Shown piece after piece: positions 7,940 through 20,569 of a stretch of DNA of 64,000 bases (positions within the stretch are counted from its first letter, which is position 1; every line of letters starts with the position of its first letter). Both the position numbers and the translations under genes were made by a program. The notes under the pieces are model-generated. The model had not been told where the DNA came from. It was given only the letters and a program-made list of their open reading frames with translations, and did no database searches. Origin of the DNA: Protula sp. h YS-2021 (Eukaryota > Annelida > Polychaeta > Sabellida > Serpulidae); assembly GCA_949752745.1 (NCBI GenBank), contig OX457026.1, positions 38,854,723-38,918,722 of the forward strand, read 5' to 3'.

Positions 7940-9264
7940 TTATACTGTTGCCTTGTGATGTCCATGCGCCAAAGCGGAATAGCCATCATTCAGCACGTAT
8001 CGCTTGTCGTCATAGGAGGAGAGGGCTACTTTTCTCAACTTCTCCGAGAAAAGTTGATGGTCATGACTTCGAACGATGTGTCCTGTAGCCATCGTTTGAG
8101 TTTGGTTGAACAAGCTGTCTCTATACTGTTCATGTTTCATACGTCTTTGAGGGGCTCGAGTGATGCCTTTGGCTGTATGTTTTTCTTTCCCACCATACAT
8201 CATACTATACATTTTTGGTCTGAGTCCAGCAAACTCTTCAATGGAGATGCCTGCCGTCTTATCCTTCATTTTCCCAAGCACTTTTTTGTTTATGTTGGAA
8301 TGTAGGAAATGATCTGGTGGGTAGTCACTTGTGTCGAACAGATCAGCATCTTCCTGCATATCCTTGTAGATATCTTCCGTTTCTATGTCACAACATAGAC
8401 TGGCGGTGTCGCTGAACAACAGCTTGCCGTTGAGATACTTAGCCATGATGTAATTGTAATGAAAGTGAAACATCAACACTTTGCTGAGGTCGAGAATGGT
8501 GAAGCCGACTTGAATGAGTTTCTACAGAAGCAAATCTTTGCGTAAATGTACGGCTTTCAAATCTTCGTTGAAAATTTTAAATTTGTGGAATGAAGGCTTA
8601 GTCACAAGTATCTTGAACCGATTTTCCTGGTGGACGAGTTCAACATTGATTCGCTTTCTCACATTTTCCATGGTTTTGCCAATCACCGAGTTGTTTATCA
8701 GTTTGAAGAAGTCTTTTTCATACGGATTCTTGGCCAATTTTCTCTTTTCCGTGTTTAAGGTAATGTATTTCTCCAACCATTTGTTCTGTGCAAACATGAT
8801 GGCGCGGTGTACCTTAGTGACTTTCAACCCCAGTGAGACATACTGCTGCAAATTCCTATAATGAAGCACATATTCTTTCTTGTTACACAAGTTGGGAATG
8901 AGCTAGGTTTGCCTTTTATGTTCAGATCTTTCCGTAGCTTCTGACTATGCTCTGACAATTCTCCAACTTTCACACATTTCCTTTCTGGAGCCACTGGATA
9001 GTGATTATGACAATCATGGATGGTCTGTGGGTATTCTTAATCCACTTCTAAAATGTATCTAATGTCATCATCTTCATCAATATCCATGAAGTCGAGGGAT
9101 TCTGGCTCGCTCACCCAAATAAATCTACTTTCTGGCATGCTTTGTGACATGGCCCAGCCATACAAGTTGTTTGGATCTAGATACATGAGGTAGTTGTTCG
9201 GTATGTTAGAATTGTAATTTGCTACATACGGATTATTTGCTTTCGCATACTTGTGCGTAATCAT
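7940..9264 (-). pseudogene. Polinton DNA polymerase B, C-terminal part (broken, catalytic Asp lost)
   Basis: Protein-primed family B polymerase remnant read on the complement. From 9264: YLMYLDPNNLYGWAMSQSMP (motif A region), a TAA near 9037, then YPQTIHDCHNHYPVAPERK in the same frame. A shift near 8890 leads to KKEYVLHYRNLQQYV, LINNSVIGKTMENVRKR (motif B, KxxxNSxYGK-like) and an in-frame TAG at 8522. Then come LLFSDTASLC (motif C, normally DTDS; here the second Asp is Ala) and the conserved tail EEFAGLRPKMYSM. The N-terminal exonuclease part is absent beyond 9265. It is transcribed opposite to the capsid genes, as in other Polintons. Confidence 0.9.
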
Positions 9265-9545
9265 TTAAAAAAATGTAATTTGATGTCTGTAAAGTTTGGA
9301 ATGTACGGACGTTACAGAGTGTTGAGGGTATACTTTTGTGGTAAGAGTTTGTGTCTAAGTGACAAAATGACAGGATTTAAAGGTATCGCGTTTAGCCACC
9401 GAGTACCAAAATTCACACTTATAAGCGCAAACTTATCATCTTGAAAGCTGCAAAAAAGTAAAGATTTTTGCAAACGAGATTTCCCTTCGATAAAATTTGG
9501 CAAATCGCCAACATAAAATGATACCATGCTCCCACCCAGAAAAGG

Positions 9546-9582
<37 letters not shown>

Positions 9583-9692
9583 GGCGAGCCATGTATATAC
9601 AAATTTTTATTGCGACATGATGGGAACTGCAGAAGCAGTTAATCAATAGTTGTTCTAGAAAGTCATATACCTTGTAGAACAACTAAAAGATG
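9265..9692. other. Intergenic, nothing recognised except a CA microsatellite
   Basis: Sequence beyond the polymerase break shows no similarity I recognise. It includes the (CA)n run at 9547-9580. Confidence 0.5.
9547..9580. repeat. (CA)n microsatellite, ~17 copies
   Basis: Uninterrupted CA dinucleotides between ggaaa and tgggcg. Confidence 0.97.
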
Positions 9693-9772
9693 CTGCGGGT
9701 GGGGTTCGAACCCAGATTTTCCGGATGGTACCCCACTGTCCAGACATAACAGTACGCCAGTGAGGCATTTGC
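9693..9772 (-). ncRNA. tRNA-like sequence (SINE head or tRNA pseudogene)
   Basis: On the complement, a B-box-like GGTTCGAACCCC is followed by CCCGCAGCA. Upstream, TGCCTCACTGGCGTACTG resembles an A box, and ACTGT...ACAGT could form an anticodon stem with a 9-base loop. The acceptor stem does not pair, and the loop is not 7 bases. A functional tRNA is unlikely. A tRNA-derived SINE head or a decayed tRNA fits better. Confidence 0.35.
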
Positions 9773-9965
9773 AAATATGTACACATTTTTTTGTATACAA
9801 TATTTGTTCAAACAGAACTCACACTTTTGGGGAGAAACATAGAAGTCAGTGAAGAAATACATCTAAATCACTTTGAAAACATATGGAGCACTCTTTTTGT
9901 GTTAGAAACCCACTATAATAATGCCATGGATAAACTTTCCCATATTCAGATAAAGTTTTGACACC

Positions 9966-10169
9966 TTATAGACACGTATATTTGATTTGCTTCTTTATGT
10001 TTGCTTCAACTGGAATCCTGCGAATTTCCTCTACTGAGTATGCGCCGTTGAAACCATGAACCGGCTTATTGCCATGCAAATTAACCTTAACCTTGGCTGT
10101 AAACGCAGCATCTTGATAAACCAGATAGAAATTTGTCTCAGACCCTGATGGGTTTTGAAACGGAATCAC
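9966..10169 (-). other. Unrecognised 67-codon reading frame, possible host exon
   Basis: On the complement this frame reads FYLVYQDAAFTAKVKVNLHG, FNGAYSVEEIRRIPVEAN and KKQIKYTCL. Its amino-acid composition is protein-like rather than low complexity. An acceptor-like CCCATCAG precedes GSETNF, but no convincing donor is seen and a TAA follows at 9966. It may be an exon or exon remnant of a host gene or element. I do not recognise a family. Confidence 0.2.
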
Positions 10170-10458
10170 ACAATCTGAGGTGGTCCACTACATCACTGGA
10201 CGTCTTCGCTCATGTTGTCGGTATATGGTTCAGCATTTGCATGTGTTCGTTATTCTCCCTACTACTCTACTTATGGTGTGGATGTTTTGGACAATTAATC
10301 ATTATTGTGTGTGGTCGATATGTTACCACAGTGCGAACATGTTTCATTTTATTGTTAATGTGCTGCAAGGTGAAGAGAACTTTACATTAAAGTTATTCAC
10401 ACCTAAACTTGGTTTACTGTGTCGTCTAGAGACGACCCCAGTTTTCTTTTTTCTTGAT

Positions 10459-12810
10459 TCAGTTCAGTCTGTGGTGCGTAAGTTTTCCCTATGAATAACA
10501 TGGGGTTTCCTCAGAGGGATATTCAGAGGATAGAGACGGTTCACATAGCTTCCACAAATAAGTTTCTTTTATTGCCGACTTCTTGAAGTCTGGTGGCCGA
10601 CAAAGGTAAAGATCCTATTGCTGACTTTTTTATTTATTAATTTTTTTAGGTTAGGAAGTTTTCAATCAAATCGATAATGAATTGTCGCTCAGCTGCCACG
10701 TTCAGACTTTAGCGCTGCTATGGCTATGATTTGTTTGCCAGTGAAGAGTTATCGGATTTTCATTGGTTCTTTCAATTTTAGCTTCCTCTGTCCGGTAAAA
10801 CAATTGGGCCCTTGGTACTTATCTCTGATTTCGAAATATCTCACTTCTCCACTCTTCCTTCACTCTAATACTACTGGTTATTGACATTAAGCTGTGTTTT
10901 TCTTGTGGTGTTGGCGCTGGACAAGCGCCGCCGAAAAACACACGCTTTGCAGAACTCTACTAGTCAAGTTTATCTTTCATGGGAGGCAGTGATTCTGAAA
11001 TAATTACCGTATTTTCTTGGTAAGACACAAATTACGGGTTTAGGAACGTTTACGAATATTATGATACCAGCATGGCCGGATGCGAAATCACGTGTTAGTA
11101 TCTATGCGGCGTCACTATGAGCCGACTGCCTACTATGCTCATATGTAAAACGTGTCAAGGATTTATCGTAGCACTTTACAGGGTCGTCTATTTATATCTT
11201 TCATGAGTAGTATTACAGTAGACCTTTCTAAATCATCAATATCTATCTATATAAAGTATATGCCAGCACTTTGATAGAATCTGACGATGTAGTGCAAAAG
11301 AGACTGCCAGTTAAAGCCAATGTGTTAATGTGTGATTTGCTGGGACTTGGCTGTTGGGTCTCTCCAAATACGTTTATCAAACTTTACTTGAGAGATTATA
11401 CAACCGATAGATTGTCCAATAGTCTTGGTTGCTGCGGAATCATTGTTTCATGATAGCGCTTCTTCTTGCAGGGCTGATCAGCAATCCAGTGGAAAAGAGG
11501 CTTTCAAGAAGATGAATCTGGTTGATAGACTGTAAGTGCAGCTCATCAAAGGTAGAAAACTATAATGTAGCAAATGATTTGTTTTCTAAATTATGCGTTT
11601 GTGAAGCTGTAGTAAGGGCGTGCGCTACCACAAGGACTTGCTGCATCGCATTTGAGATTGTTTTGAGTATTATTCAATTCAATTCTATTGTTACATGTTA
11701 TAATGAAACCTCATATTAAAACTTGCATTGAACAATGCATGTAACTGTTTTGAATTAGAATCAATCTTTAATTTATTTAATCAAGCAGAAGGTATTTTTG
11801 ACCGACAAGCGTCGTTAATAAACTTGTGGGAACCAATTTGTGTGTATGTGTGTGTGTTTTATGAAGCGCTCCACGGAGTGTCGGTGGACATCTGTGGGTG
11901 TTTGGAAGGTCGGGTCGAACAGAGCAAAATGGATTTAAGGCAGAAACATGCCCTTCATAAGTACACCAGCAGCTATATGTATTCTTCTCCTGATGGAGAA
12001 GATATACTGCTAAAATGTGTGGGGATGGGGAAAAATTTTCTTTTTCTCGGTAAACATTAATTAATATAATCTTTAATTATCGCCCACCTCGCGATAAGTT
12101 TGGATGACTGTGTGGTAACCTGACAACTTATATTGGTTGGAAAAATCTGGGACGAATTCGTGAGTTTGTTTACTTTTTTGGCCGCCATTTTGTTACCCTA
12201 CAAGTGCTTTTTCTCTCTTTTCAAGACCACGACTGTAACTCAGTACTGAAACCTTGTCACTCTTTCAAAGAACTTTTCCATCAAAGTGATAGCTTTAAAG
12301 ATACTCTAGATTGTTCAAATAAAAACAAATTCCACATATCAGCGGAGTAAACTGAATTTATATTTGGTCTTGCAAAGAGAGAAAAAGCACTTATAGGGCA
12401 ACAAATTGGCAGCCAAAAAAGTAAACAAATTCACAAATTGTTCCAAACTATAGAATATTTTAAAAAGCTGGGTAATCCGGATCCAAACAATGTTAGTGTT
12501 GCAACCATTATTATTCATAAAATAGGCGGTTTGAGTAATGATATATAGGAGGGTGTTATAGCTAACAAAAGGTAAAAGATGCTCTAAATAATGGGTTCCG
12601 GACAGAACCTTCGAGACCAAACCCCCCGGGACCAAACCCCCGGCGCGCATAATCCCCCCATGCCAACCCCCCACCCCCCGCGATATGGAGAGGACCAAAC
12701 CCCCCCCTCCCCACTCCAACAATTATATTTGAACTTTTAAGCAGCCCCCGATATTATGTAATCGTTACTTTATGATTACTGATCATAAAGATATAAAAGG
12801 TACATAATTG
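10459..12810 (+). repeat. 2.35 kb direct duplicate, copy 1
   Basis: This segment recurs at 18145-20569 in the same orientation, mostly offset by 7594 bases. The copies are highly similar. Copy 1 has ~90 extra bases at 10497-10585 that copy 2 lacks. The segment contains open frames of 60, 65 and 110 codons at identical relative positions (for example 11728-12060), but none resembles a known protein. The end carries a C-rich minisatellite (12600-12715). It may be a large repeat of an unknown element or a local duplication. Confidence 0.92.
12600..12715. repeat. C-rich minisatellite (gaccaaaccccc units)
   Basis: Degenerate units of the type gaccaaacccccc separated by cgcgcata and atgccaacc spacers. 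The homologous stretch of the second copy is 20199-20335, and an inverted relative lies at 20970-21110. Confidence 0.85.
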
Positions 12811-15590
12811 TCAAATAGTCCAGAGAAATAAAGACATGCATTATAACGGCATGATTGGGCCACGAGTCTTAAAGGTTCCAACATCTGCATAAGATATTGA
12901 AATGATTCCACCACAATTTGGGTGGAGTAACATTAATAAAAACACACCCAGACGCACATCTATGACGAACAAAACCTTATTATACAAAATTTATGAAAAA
13001 TATGTAGAAACTTATTTACGTAAAAATCGAAATAACACAATCACAAAAAGTAAAACAGATCGTGGGCTGTTGCAACTTTTTGTGTCATTCAAATCCATCT
13101 TTTACATATTGTTGTAGGTAGAAACATTTCTTGTTTTCTTTTTATCATGTACATAAGGATTTCCGAAAAAAAGATAGAACATTAATACTCAGCAACATTG
13201 TAGCCAGCCTTGATCTAATTAATTAAGTATCAAAAAGTCTGTAGGAAATGTGTTCAATAGTGCGGTGTCTCCTGTCCATTCTGTCTAAATATAAAAGTTT
13301 TAACAGTTCAGTTTTTATCGAATATCCAAATTAATGCATGTTAGAAATCCGAACAGTTTACTTTGCCTTGTTCCGCATCGACTACGAAAGGTGACAGCCT
13401 TTGAAGAAATTCTTTCGTAGAAGCATACGAGAAAAAGAAACTGTTATGGAAGCAGTTTTAAAGTTGCTCTAGAAAATGATAAAAAAGTAATCTACGAAGA
13501 GTGAACCACCCGAAGAAGATACTTTAGGTGAAGAAAGTCGGCTCTATCCATTGTACATCATATCTATTAAATACCTACCAACTCAATCAGGTTGTTCGAC
13601 ATTTGACATGGAAATGTGTTCTGTTGGTATAAATATGTTTGTCTATTCTTTTTCCGCCAGACTATACTTTGTCGGCGTCCTGCTATCGTACAACAAATGG
13701 TGACAAACCCAGCGAATTTGTTTATTTATTCATGTTAACCTTCAGTTTTTGTCTTGAAGCTTGTTTAAATTGCAAAGGTAATTAGACACAGTAAGAAGAT
13801 ATACATCCGTTTTTATCAAACAAAACGGATAGATGAGCATATAAGCATCCGAAATAAAAATCAGGGTAACAGTTGCTTAATATTCGATTTGCTGCAATAT
13901 GGGATATCTATAAGTTAAATTCCGAACCTGTCAAAAGAAGTCCTTCGTCTGATGTGATCAACAGAAATGCCCTTCTGTAAATGTATTTTACTACATCTTT
14001 CTGTTCAAACTGTGCCAGAAAATATGTTGATGCTGCACAATACAGTATGTATAAGGTTGTTGACAATCTTTTTGGTGTTGGAAATAATCCCAACCAAGAT
14101 CAAATATTTTTACACAAGAACATACAATGTTCTGTGCCTTCAAGATTGAGATATAAGGCGCAAAATTATAAATATAAACAGTGTGGCTTAGCATGCAATT
14201 ATTGTTTAATTATATATTATATATTCTGATTATATATTATGCTAATATATTTTGACGTGATGGTTTATATGATGAACGTTGTCATGAACCTATCATTTAT
14301 CGTTAGACTGTGACGTCTTTTCTTGTCAGAACTATTCAACATATCACGCAATTTATGTCTTTGCATTGTATTGTTATTTTATTTGTGTCATATTATCATG
14401 AATATTCTATATTTTTTACCTTGAATCGGCTAAAGAATATTTTCAATGACATTGCATAAATTGCAATACAAATTTGAGAAAAAAGCATTGGTTTTGTTGC
14501 TGAAGCGTTTCATGATACACTTAACGGACAATTTGATTAGAAAAACTGTTGACGGGATATGTATGACTCAACAGTGAAAGATATATTCAACATATTTTCG
14601 GAAGGTTCAGTGATATTGAACAGGCTTTAATGTTTAATCTAATTCTGTTTAATGTGATTTAGTATTGAGCTTGCAATTCCAGGTTCGCAAGGTCCACACT
14701 ATCCCTGTGTAAGTAGTCTGATTTATCTTTCACTCGAAGTGCCCTTGCCACGCGAATGCGGCATGTTGGATCAGTTATCGTGAGTTGAAATGAACAACAG
14801 TTATCACCGAATGACAAGGCACTTGAGTATAGCTAATCATAAGTAAAATTTAGTTTATCTAACTGAATACGAAACATCGCTTGTGAATGGGTTCGAACTT
14901 TATCGGTAAAAGCTAACGTGACTCTAATGAAAGCTTTGAGACGAAATCCTTTTTGCTTTGTGTGACGAAAGCTGCCATGTAACACATAAAAGCGTCACAG
15001 TACAGGGTAGTATCTGATACTGTGCAATACAACAGGTCATCAAACTAGGAAAAGATCTGGAATCAGCTGTGAATATTAACATCAATGACCAAACAAACTG
15101 AGTTCATATAATAACAAATTCTGATTTTGATTTCGAAAATATTGACATGTAGCCATTTTGAACGGGTCCCCCTGTTACTATGTTTACAATACATTGTCAG
15201 TGTCGGTACAGTAACATTTATTTGATGGAAATTATCGGAATCCGATAAGTATAAATTTTTCTCTGACCACATTTCTCGGTATAAAGGATCAAATTTAAGG
15301 TGAATGTCATACTTTTTAGATATTTTTTATCTTTAGTAGTATCTTTGTATATGCTGTACATTTTTTAAACGAATTTCATTACCTTCCTGATTCCTACACG
15401 TGGTAGTTCTTGGTTTGTCAAACCGCTTTTTGTTCAGTAAATGCTTCCCCGCCACCATGTAACTTAGTGTGGATTACACGTAATTTACAATGATGTGATT
15501 TTTTGGGAGATTTCCTCAAAACTTCTATCTGAAGGGCTTTCCTCGTTGTCAGTATCCAGTCAGCTCTGCAAACAGAAGAGTTGGAACTTC
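12811..15590. other. Non-coding, nothing recognised
   Basis: AT-rich sequence between the first direct repeat and the DIRS remnant. Only short chance frames are present. I see no gene, RNA or terminal repeat. Confidence 0.5.
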
Positions 15591-18144
15591 CCACTATCCT
15601 CCTGTCCTTCTGTCAACAGGACATAATAGGGTGGTTGGGCACGCAATTGAATCCATGGTCGCTAGCTCGCCTTCTCCACGTGGTAGATACTGCAGCAAAT
15701 TTTTATGCAAAGGTTGCACCCACTGTCTCTTGCTGCAAGCGTGGGCGTGTTGCGGCGACTTGACACAGTGCTGGGTAATGGAGTCGCTTGCTACCGCCTC
15801 TGATAAAGCTGTTGAGTTGTCCACTTGGCTGTCACAGCGGTGGCGTATCTGTATGGGTACGCCATATAAGCACTGTCCGGACCGTAGCATCACCGACAGT
15901 GTGAATGCGTCGTCCCTGCTTCACTACGAGGCTTCCCCTGGCTTTGCCAAGGGTATATACATATCATCAGTAGGGGATCATGTATCTGTTTGCATGAAAT
16001 ACTTAAAATTCTGGTTGTGTTATCGACACAGGTGCGATCATGGATCGAGTCTGTGTCGATGTTGTAACGGCAGCGACCCGTTAGATTGACCTATGTGTTG
16101 ACATATATATGTTGTGTGTGTTACGGGTCACTACTGTCACGTATCGTGCAGGCAGCGAGTCACCATTGCTACCATGGAGGTGACTGGTCGACCATGTGAC
16201 GGGTCGTCACTGTAACGACTCGACACTGTGACTGGATTGTAGGTCACGCACAAGAGTCTGTGCACTCGTTCATTGAGATGCTACTTTCTGGACCTTAAGC
16301 AAGTTTGTTGAGGGGATATAAGATTTGCTGTTTGATCGCGTTTTCGACTCAATGGTGGCAGCGTTGTCCGATCTTCTTAAGCTGAATGCTTATATGTTAG
16401 CTTCCTTGGTGGTTCTGTGGCATTACCATGCTTTGCCACATTCAAATATTAGTACAGAAGACAGAAAAATTCGACTCGCGTCAATAGATGGCAATGAAAA
16501 TGTTTCTTCCGACCTGTTGAAGGACGGCATACAGGCAGCCAGTGAAAAGTCGCAAGATGGACTTGTGCGTAGAGCTTTGATCCCAGAGCACAACAGGCCA
16601 CGACAGCGACAGTCTTCAATAAATTCCACACCAGTGACCAAGAAGCGACCAGTGTCTTCAGCGACATCTACTCTATAGGCCAAGATACTTTAAGTTCTTT
16701 TGTAGAATTATTTTTTCCATTATTCAAATCAGGTGTAAATGTGCTCGTAGGACGAAGGCAAAGATTTGTTTGCTAGCTTGGTAATCACTCGGGGCTCCCA
16801 AGCAAATAGTCCGTTGGTTGCTTGGGGATACTCCTTACCGTTTGCAAGGAAACATCGGGTCAACATATCCTTCCCACACTGGCCAAGCTTCCCGACCTTT
16901 CTTTAATCATGGGCTTTATTCTGAGCACCAGCTATACAGGCAGTTGTGTTAGATACAATAATTTAAGAAACGTTAAACAACAAAAGCCATGGAAAAGATG
17001 CCTGGGGCACTCAAAGGTCTTTCAATTGAGTCTTTCGTGCACCAAAAATATCGGACAGTTGGCGTCTATTTTATAGACTTATTACAACTCAATCGGTTCT
17101 TATATCTCAAATCTTTCAAGATAGACACTCACATCTCATCAGATTCACATTAAATCAGGATATGCAAGCCATCTCATTAGATCTTTCCGATTCGTACCTT
17201 CACATTCCGATGCGCAATATCGCCCGCCGTTATCTATCTTTCAGGATACTTATGTAAGTTTCTCTCTATGATTCGAGTTGTCGACAGCACAGTTAGCCAA
17301 TATCAAGAAGTTGAAGCTAGTTCGGATTTTGCAGCTAGATTTTTGAAGCGATCTTGCAGATTTTGTAAGGGCCGTTGCACTTTCCACTCAAAATTTAAAT
17401 TCAAAAGCTGATTGATTGAGTCGTTTTCATTCTCAAGCTTCGCGTTTCGTTATTGGAGTCCTTTTTAGGCTTGTTAGTTGCCACGGAGAATACGGTCGAG
17501 TTGGGAAGATGTCATTTTCACGAGTTTCATCATGAGCTTCTGGGGGCATTGAGTTGTGGCAGGTCTCCACATCATCAACTACGGCTCTCCTTGCTAGCAC
17601 TCAGGGATCTGGACTGGTACCCTTTCTTCTGAGAGGTGTGCCTTTTCCTCGCCCATCCCCGTCAAGACAGATTCAGGCTGATGGCTCAAAGGGTGCACTT
17701 GAAAGGGACAGTTCTCTCCTCATGATCGCACATTGTATATCAACGTGTTGGAAATGAAGGCGGTGTTGAAAGCTTGGCAGTTTTTCTCTGCGTTTCTCAA
17801 CGGTAATGTGGTTTAGTTCCTCTTTGAAATCAGACCTTGGTCTCTTATTTGTCCATGAAGGGTGGCATGCGCTCATCGATATTGTGTTGATAACACAAGT
17901 TCTGTTGCATGCTCGCAACGTAGGTTTTATCATTCATTCGAACATTGCAGGCATGCTGGATGTTGTCGATTTTTTTTGTCCAGAATGGGGAAAATCGCTC
18001 ATACTGACTGGGTGTTTTTACATTTCTCATTTGAATGGATTGTAAGCCTATTGCACCTAGACACCTGCTGTTTGTGGCTTGCGACCTACCAGCGCTGTCG
18101 CGGCGATCTCATTGAAAGTATTGCTACCAATACCCTCATTTGTT
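15591..18144 (+). mobile_element. DIRS-type retrotransposon remnant (gag, RT, RNase H pieces)
   Basis: A gag-like frame lies at 16325-16678: ALSDLLKLNAYMLASL, then HYHALPHSNISTEDRKIRLA and a C-terminal basic tail. Around 17100-17240, in shifted frames, appear LNRFLYLKSFKIDT and the RT core AISLDLSDSYLHIPMRNI (Asp of RT motif A) followed by RRYLSF. At 17640-17820 comes RQIQADGSKGA and NVLEMKAVLKAWQFF (RNase H), and near 17930-17990 IAGMLDVVDFF, matching the end of the RNase H block. These fit DIRS-order elements, in a lineage different from the array at 35-46 kb. No recombinase gene was found. The 15591-16320 part has open frames I cannot assign. Confidence 0.65.
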
Positions 18145-20198
18145 TCAGCTCAGTCTGTGGTGCGTAAGTTTTCCCTATGAAGTGTGGTGGCCGACAAAGG
18201 TAAAGATCCTATTGCTGACTTTTTTATTTATTAATTTTTTTAGGTTAGGAAGTTTTCAATCAAATCGATTATGAACTGTCGCTCAGCTGCCACGTTAAGA
18301 CTTAAGCGCTACTCTGGCTCTGATTTGTTTGCCAGTAAAGTGTTATCGGATTTTCACAGGTTCCTTCAATTTTAGCTTCCTCTGTCCGGTAGAGCAATTG
18401 AGTCCTTGGTACTTATCTCTGATTTCGAAATATCTCACTTCTCCACTCTTCCCTCACTCTAATACTACAAATTATTGACATTAAGCTGTATTTTTCTCGT
18501 GGCTTTGGCGTTGGACAAGCGCCGCCGAAAAACACACGCTTTGCAGAACTCTACTAGTCAAGTTTATCTTTCATGGGAGGCGTTGGTTCTGAAATAATTA
18601 CCGCATTTTCTTGGTAAGACACAAATTACTGGTTTAGGAACGTTTAAGCAAATCGTGATACCAGCATGGCCGGATGCGAAATCACGTGTTAGTATCTATA
18701 CGGCGTCACTATGAGCCGACTGCCTACTATGCTTATATGTAAAACGTGTCAAGGATTTATCATAGCACTTTACAGGGTCGTCTATTTATATCTTTCGTGA
18801 GTAGTATTACAGTAGACCTTTCTAAATCATCTCTATCTATCTCTATAAAGCATATGCCGGCATTTTGATAGAATCTGACGATGTAGTGCAAAAGAGACTG
18901 TCAGTTAAAGCCAATGTGTTAATGTGTGATTTGCTGGGACTTGGCTGTTGGGTCTCTCCAAATACGTTTATCAAACTTTACTTGATAGATTACACAACCG
19001 ATAGATTGTCCAATAGTCTTGGTTGCTGCGGAATCATTGTTTCATGATAGCGCTTCTTCGTGCAGGGCTGATCAGCAATCCAGTGGAAAAGAGGCTTTCA
19101 AGAAGATGAATCTGGTTGATAGACTGTAAGTGCAGCTCATCAAAGGTAGAAAACTATAATGTAGCAAATGATTTGTTTTCTAAATTATGCGTTTGTGAAG
19201 CTGTAGTAAGGGCGTGCGCCACCACAAGGACTTGCTGCATCGCATTTGAGATTGTTTTGAGTATTATTCAATTCAATTCAATTATTACATGTTATAATGA
19301 AACCTCATATTAAAACTTGCATTGAACAATGCATGTAACTGTTTTGAATTAGAATCAATCTTTAATTTATTTAATCAAGCAGAAGGTATTTTTGACCGAC
19401 AAGCGTCGTTAATAAACTTGTGGGAACCAATTTGTGTGTATGTGTGTGTGTTTTATGAAGCGCTCCACGGAGTGTCGGTGGACATCTGTGGGTGTTTGGA
19501 AGGTCGGGTCGAACAGAGCAAAATGGATTTAAGGCAGAAACATGCCCTTCATAAGTACACCAGCAGCTATATGTATTCTTCTCCTGATGGAGAAGATATA
19601 CTGCTAAAATGTGTGGGGATGGGGAAAAATTTTCTTTTTCTCGGTAAACATTAATTAATATAATCTTTAATTATCGCCCACCTCGCGATAAGTTTGGATG
19701 ACTGTGTGGTAACCTGACAACTTATATTGGTTGGAAAAACTCGGACGAATTCGTGAGTTTATTTACTTTTTGGCCGCCATTTTGTTAACCTACAAGTGCT
19801 TTTTCTCTCTTTTCAAGACCACGACTGTAACTCAGGATTGAAACCTTGTCACCCTTTCAAAGAACTTTTCCATCAAAGTGATAGCTTTAAAGATACTCTA
19901 GATTGTTCAAATAAAAACAAATTCAACATATCAGTGGAGTAAACTGAACTTATATTTTGTCTTGCAAAGAGAGAAAAAGCACTTATAGGGCAACAAATTG
20001 GCAGCCAAAAAAGTAAACAAATTCACAAATTGTTCCAACCTATAGAATATTTTAAAAAGCTGGGTAATCCGGATCCAAACAATGTTAGTGTTGCAACAAT
20101 TATTATTCATAAAATAGGCGGTTTGAGTAATGATATATAGGAGGGTATTATAGCTAACAAAAGGTAAAAGATGCTCTAAATAATGGGTTCCGGACAGA

Positions 20199-20335
20199 AC
20201 CCCCCCCCCCCCCCAGGACTCAACCCCCCCCCCCCCCGACCAAACCCCCCGGGACCGAACCCCCCGCGCGTATAACCCCCGATGCCAACCCCCCCCCCCC
20301 CCCATATGGAGAGGACCAACCCCCAACCTCCGCAC
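20199..20335. repeat. C-rich minisatellite, long C-runs
   Basis: Counterpart of 12600-12715, with C-runs up to ~17 bases. Its G-rich complement could form G-quadruplexes. Confidence 0.85.
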
Positions 20336-20347
20336 TCCAACAATTAT

Positions 20348-20484
20348 TAGGCCCCAACCCTTCGGATTGGGGCCTATAGGTTTGGGGTGTCCGTCCGTCT
20401 GTCCGTCATCGCTTTATACCCCTATGAATTTGGGGGGGGGGGGGGGCGGTTGGGGCCTGCTTGTGTTTCACAAACACCTACTTG
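20348..20484 (+). mobile_element. Short hairpin-headed element inserted in duplicate copy 2
   Basis: Comparison with the empty site in copy 1 (caattatatttg, about 12720) delimits a ~137-base insertion. It starts with a perfect 10-bp stem TAGGCCCCAA/TTGGGGCCTA (20348-20357 with 20367-20376), then a gtccgtccgtctgtccgtc segment and a G-run. It has no coding capacity. The head matches the layout of four other elements in this window (22750, 27268, 31037 and 46980-47012). Confidence 0.75.
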
Positions 20485-20569
20485 TATTTGAACTTTTAAG
20501 CAGCCTCCGATATTATGTAATCGTTACTTTATGATTACTGATTATAAAGGTATAAAAGATACGTAATTG

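Larger units (their letters stand above)
1..9270. mobile_element. Degenerate Polinton/Maverick (virus-like DNA transposon), left end outside window
   Basis: This block holds remnants of most Polinton core genes: capsid (double jelly-roll family), penton-like capsid, adenain-like protease, A32/FtsK-like packaging ATPase, integrase chromodomain and protein-primed type DNA polymerase B. Capsid-side genes run on + and polymerase-side genes on -, as is usual in Polintons. Frameshifts and stops interrupt every long gene, so this is a fossil. The left end runs off the window and the right end stops inside the polymerase near 9265, where the N-terminal part of the polymerase is missing. No terminal inverted repeat or 6-base target duplication was found. 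Family assignments come from recognised motifs, not a search. Confidence 0.9.
18145..20569 (+). repeat. 2.35 kb direct duplicate, copy 2 (with a 137 bp insertion)
   Basis: Homologous to 10459-12810 from cagtctgtggtgcgtaag to ttactttatgattactga. It lacks ~90 bases after 18180, and its C-runs are longer. It carries a hairpin element at 20348-20484 that is cleanly absent from copy 1. The 110-codon frame at 19322-19654 is preserved but unrecognised. Confidence 0.92.

Noticed and set aside
11728..12060. 110-codon frame conserved in both direct duplicates (also 19322-19654)
   Set aside because: Conservation is explained by the recent duplication, it starts at TTG, and no protein signal is recognised.
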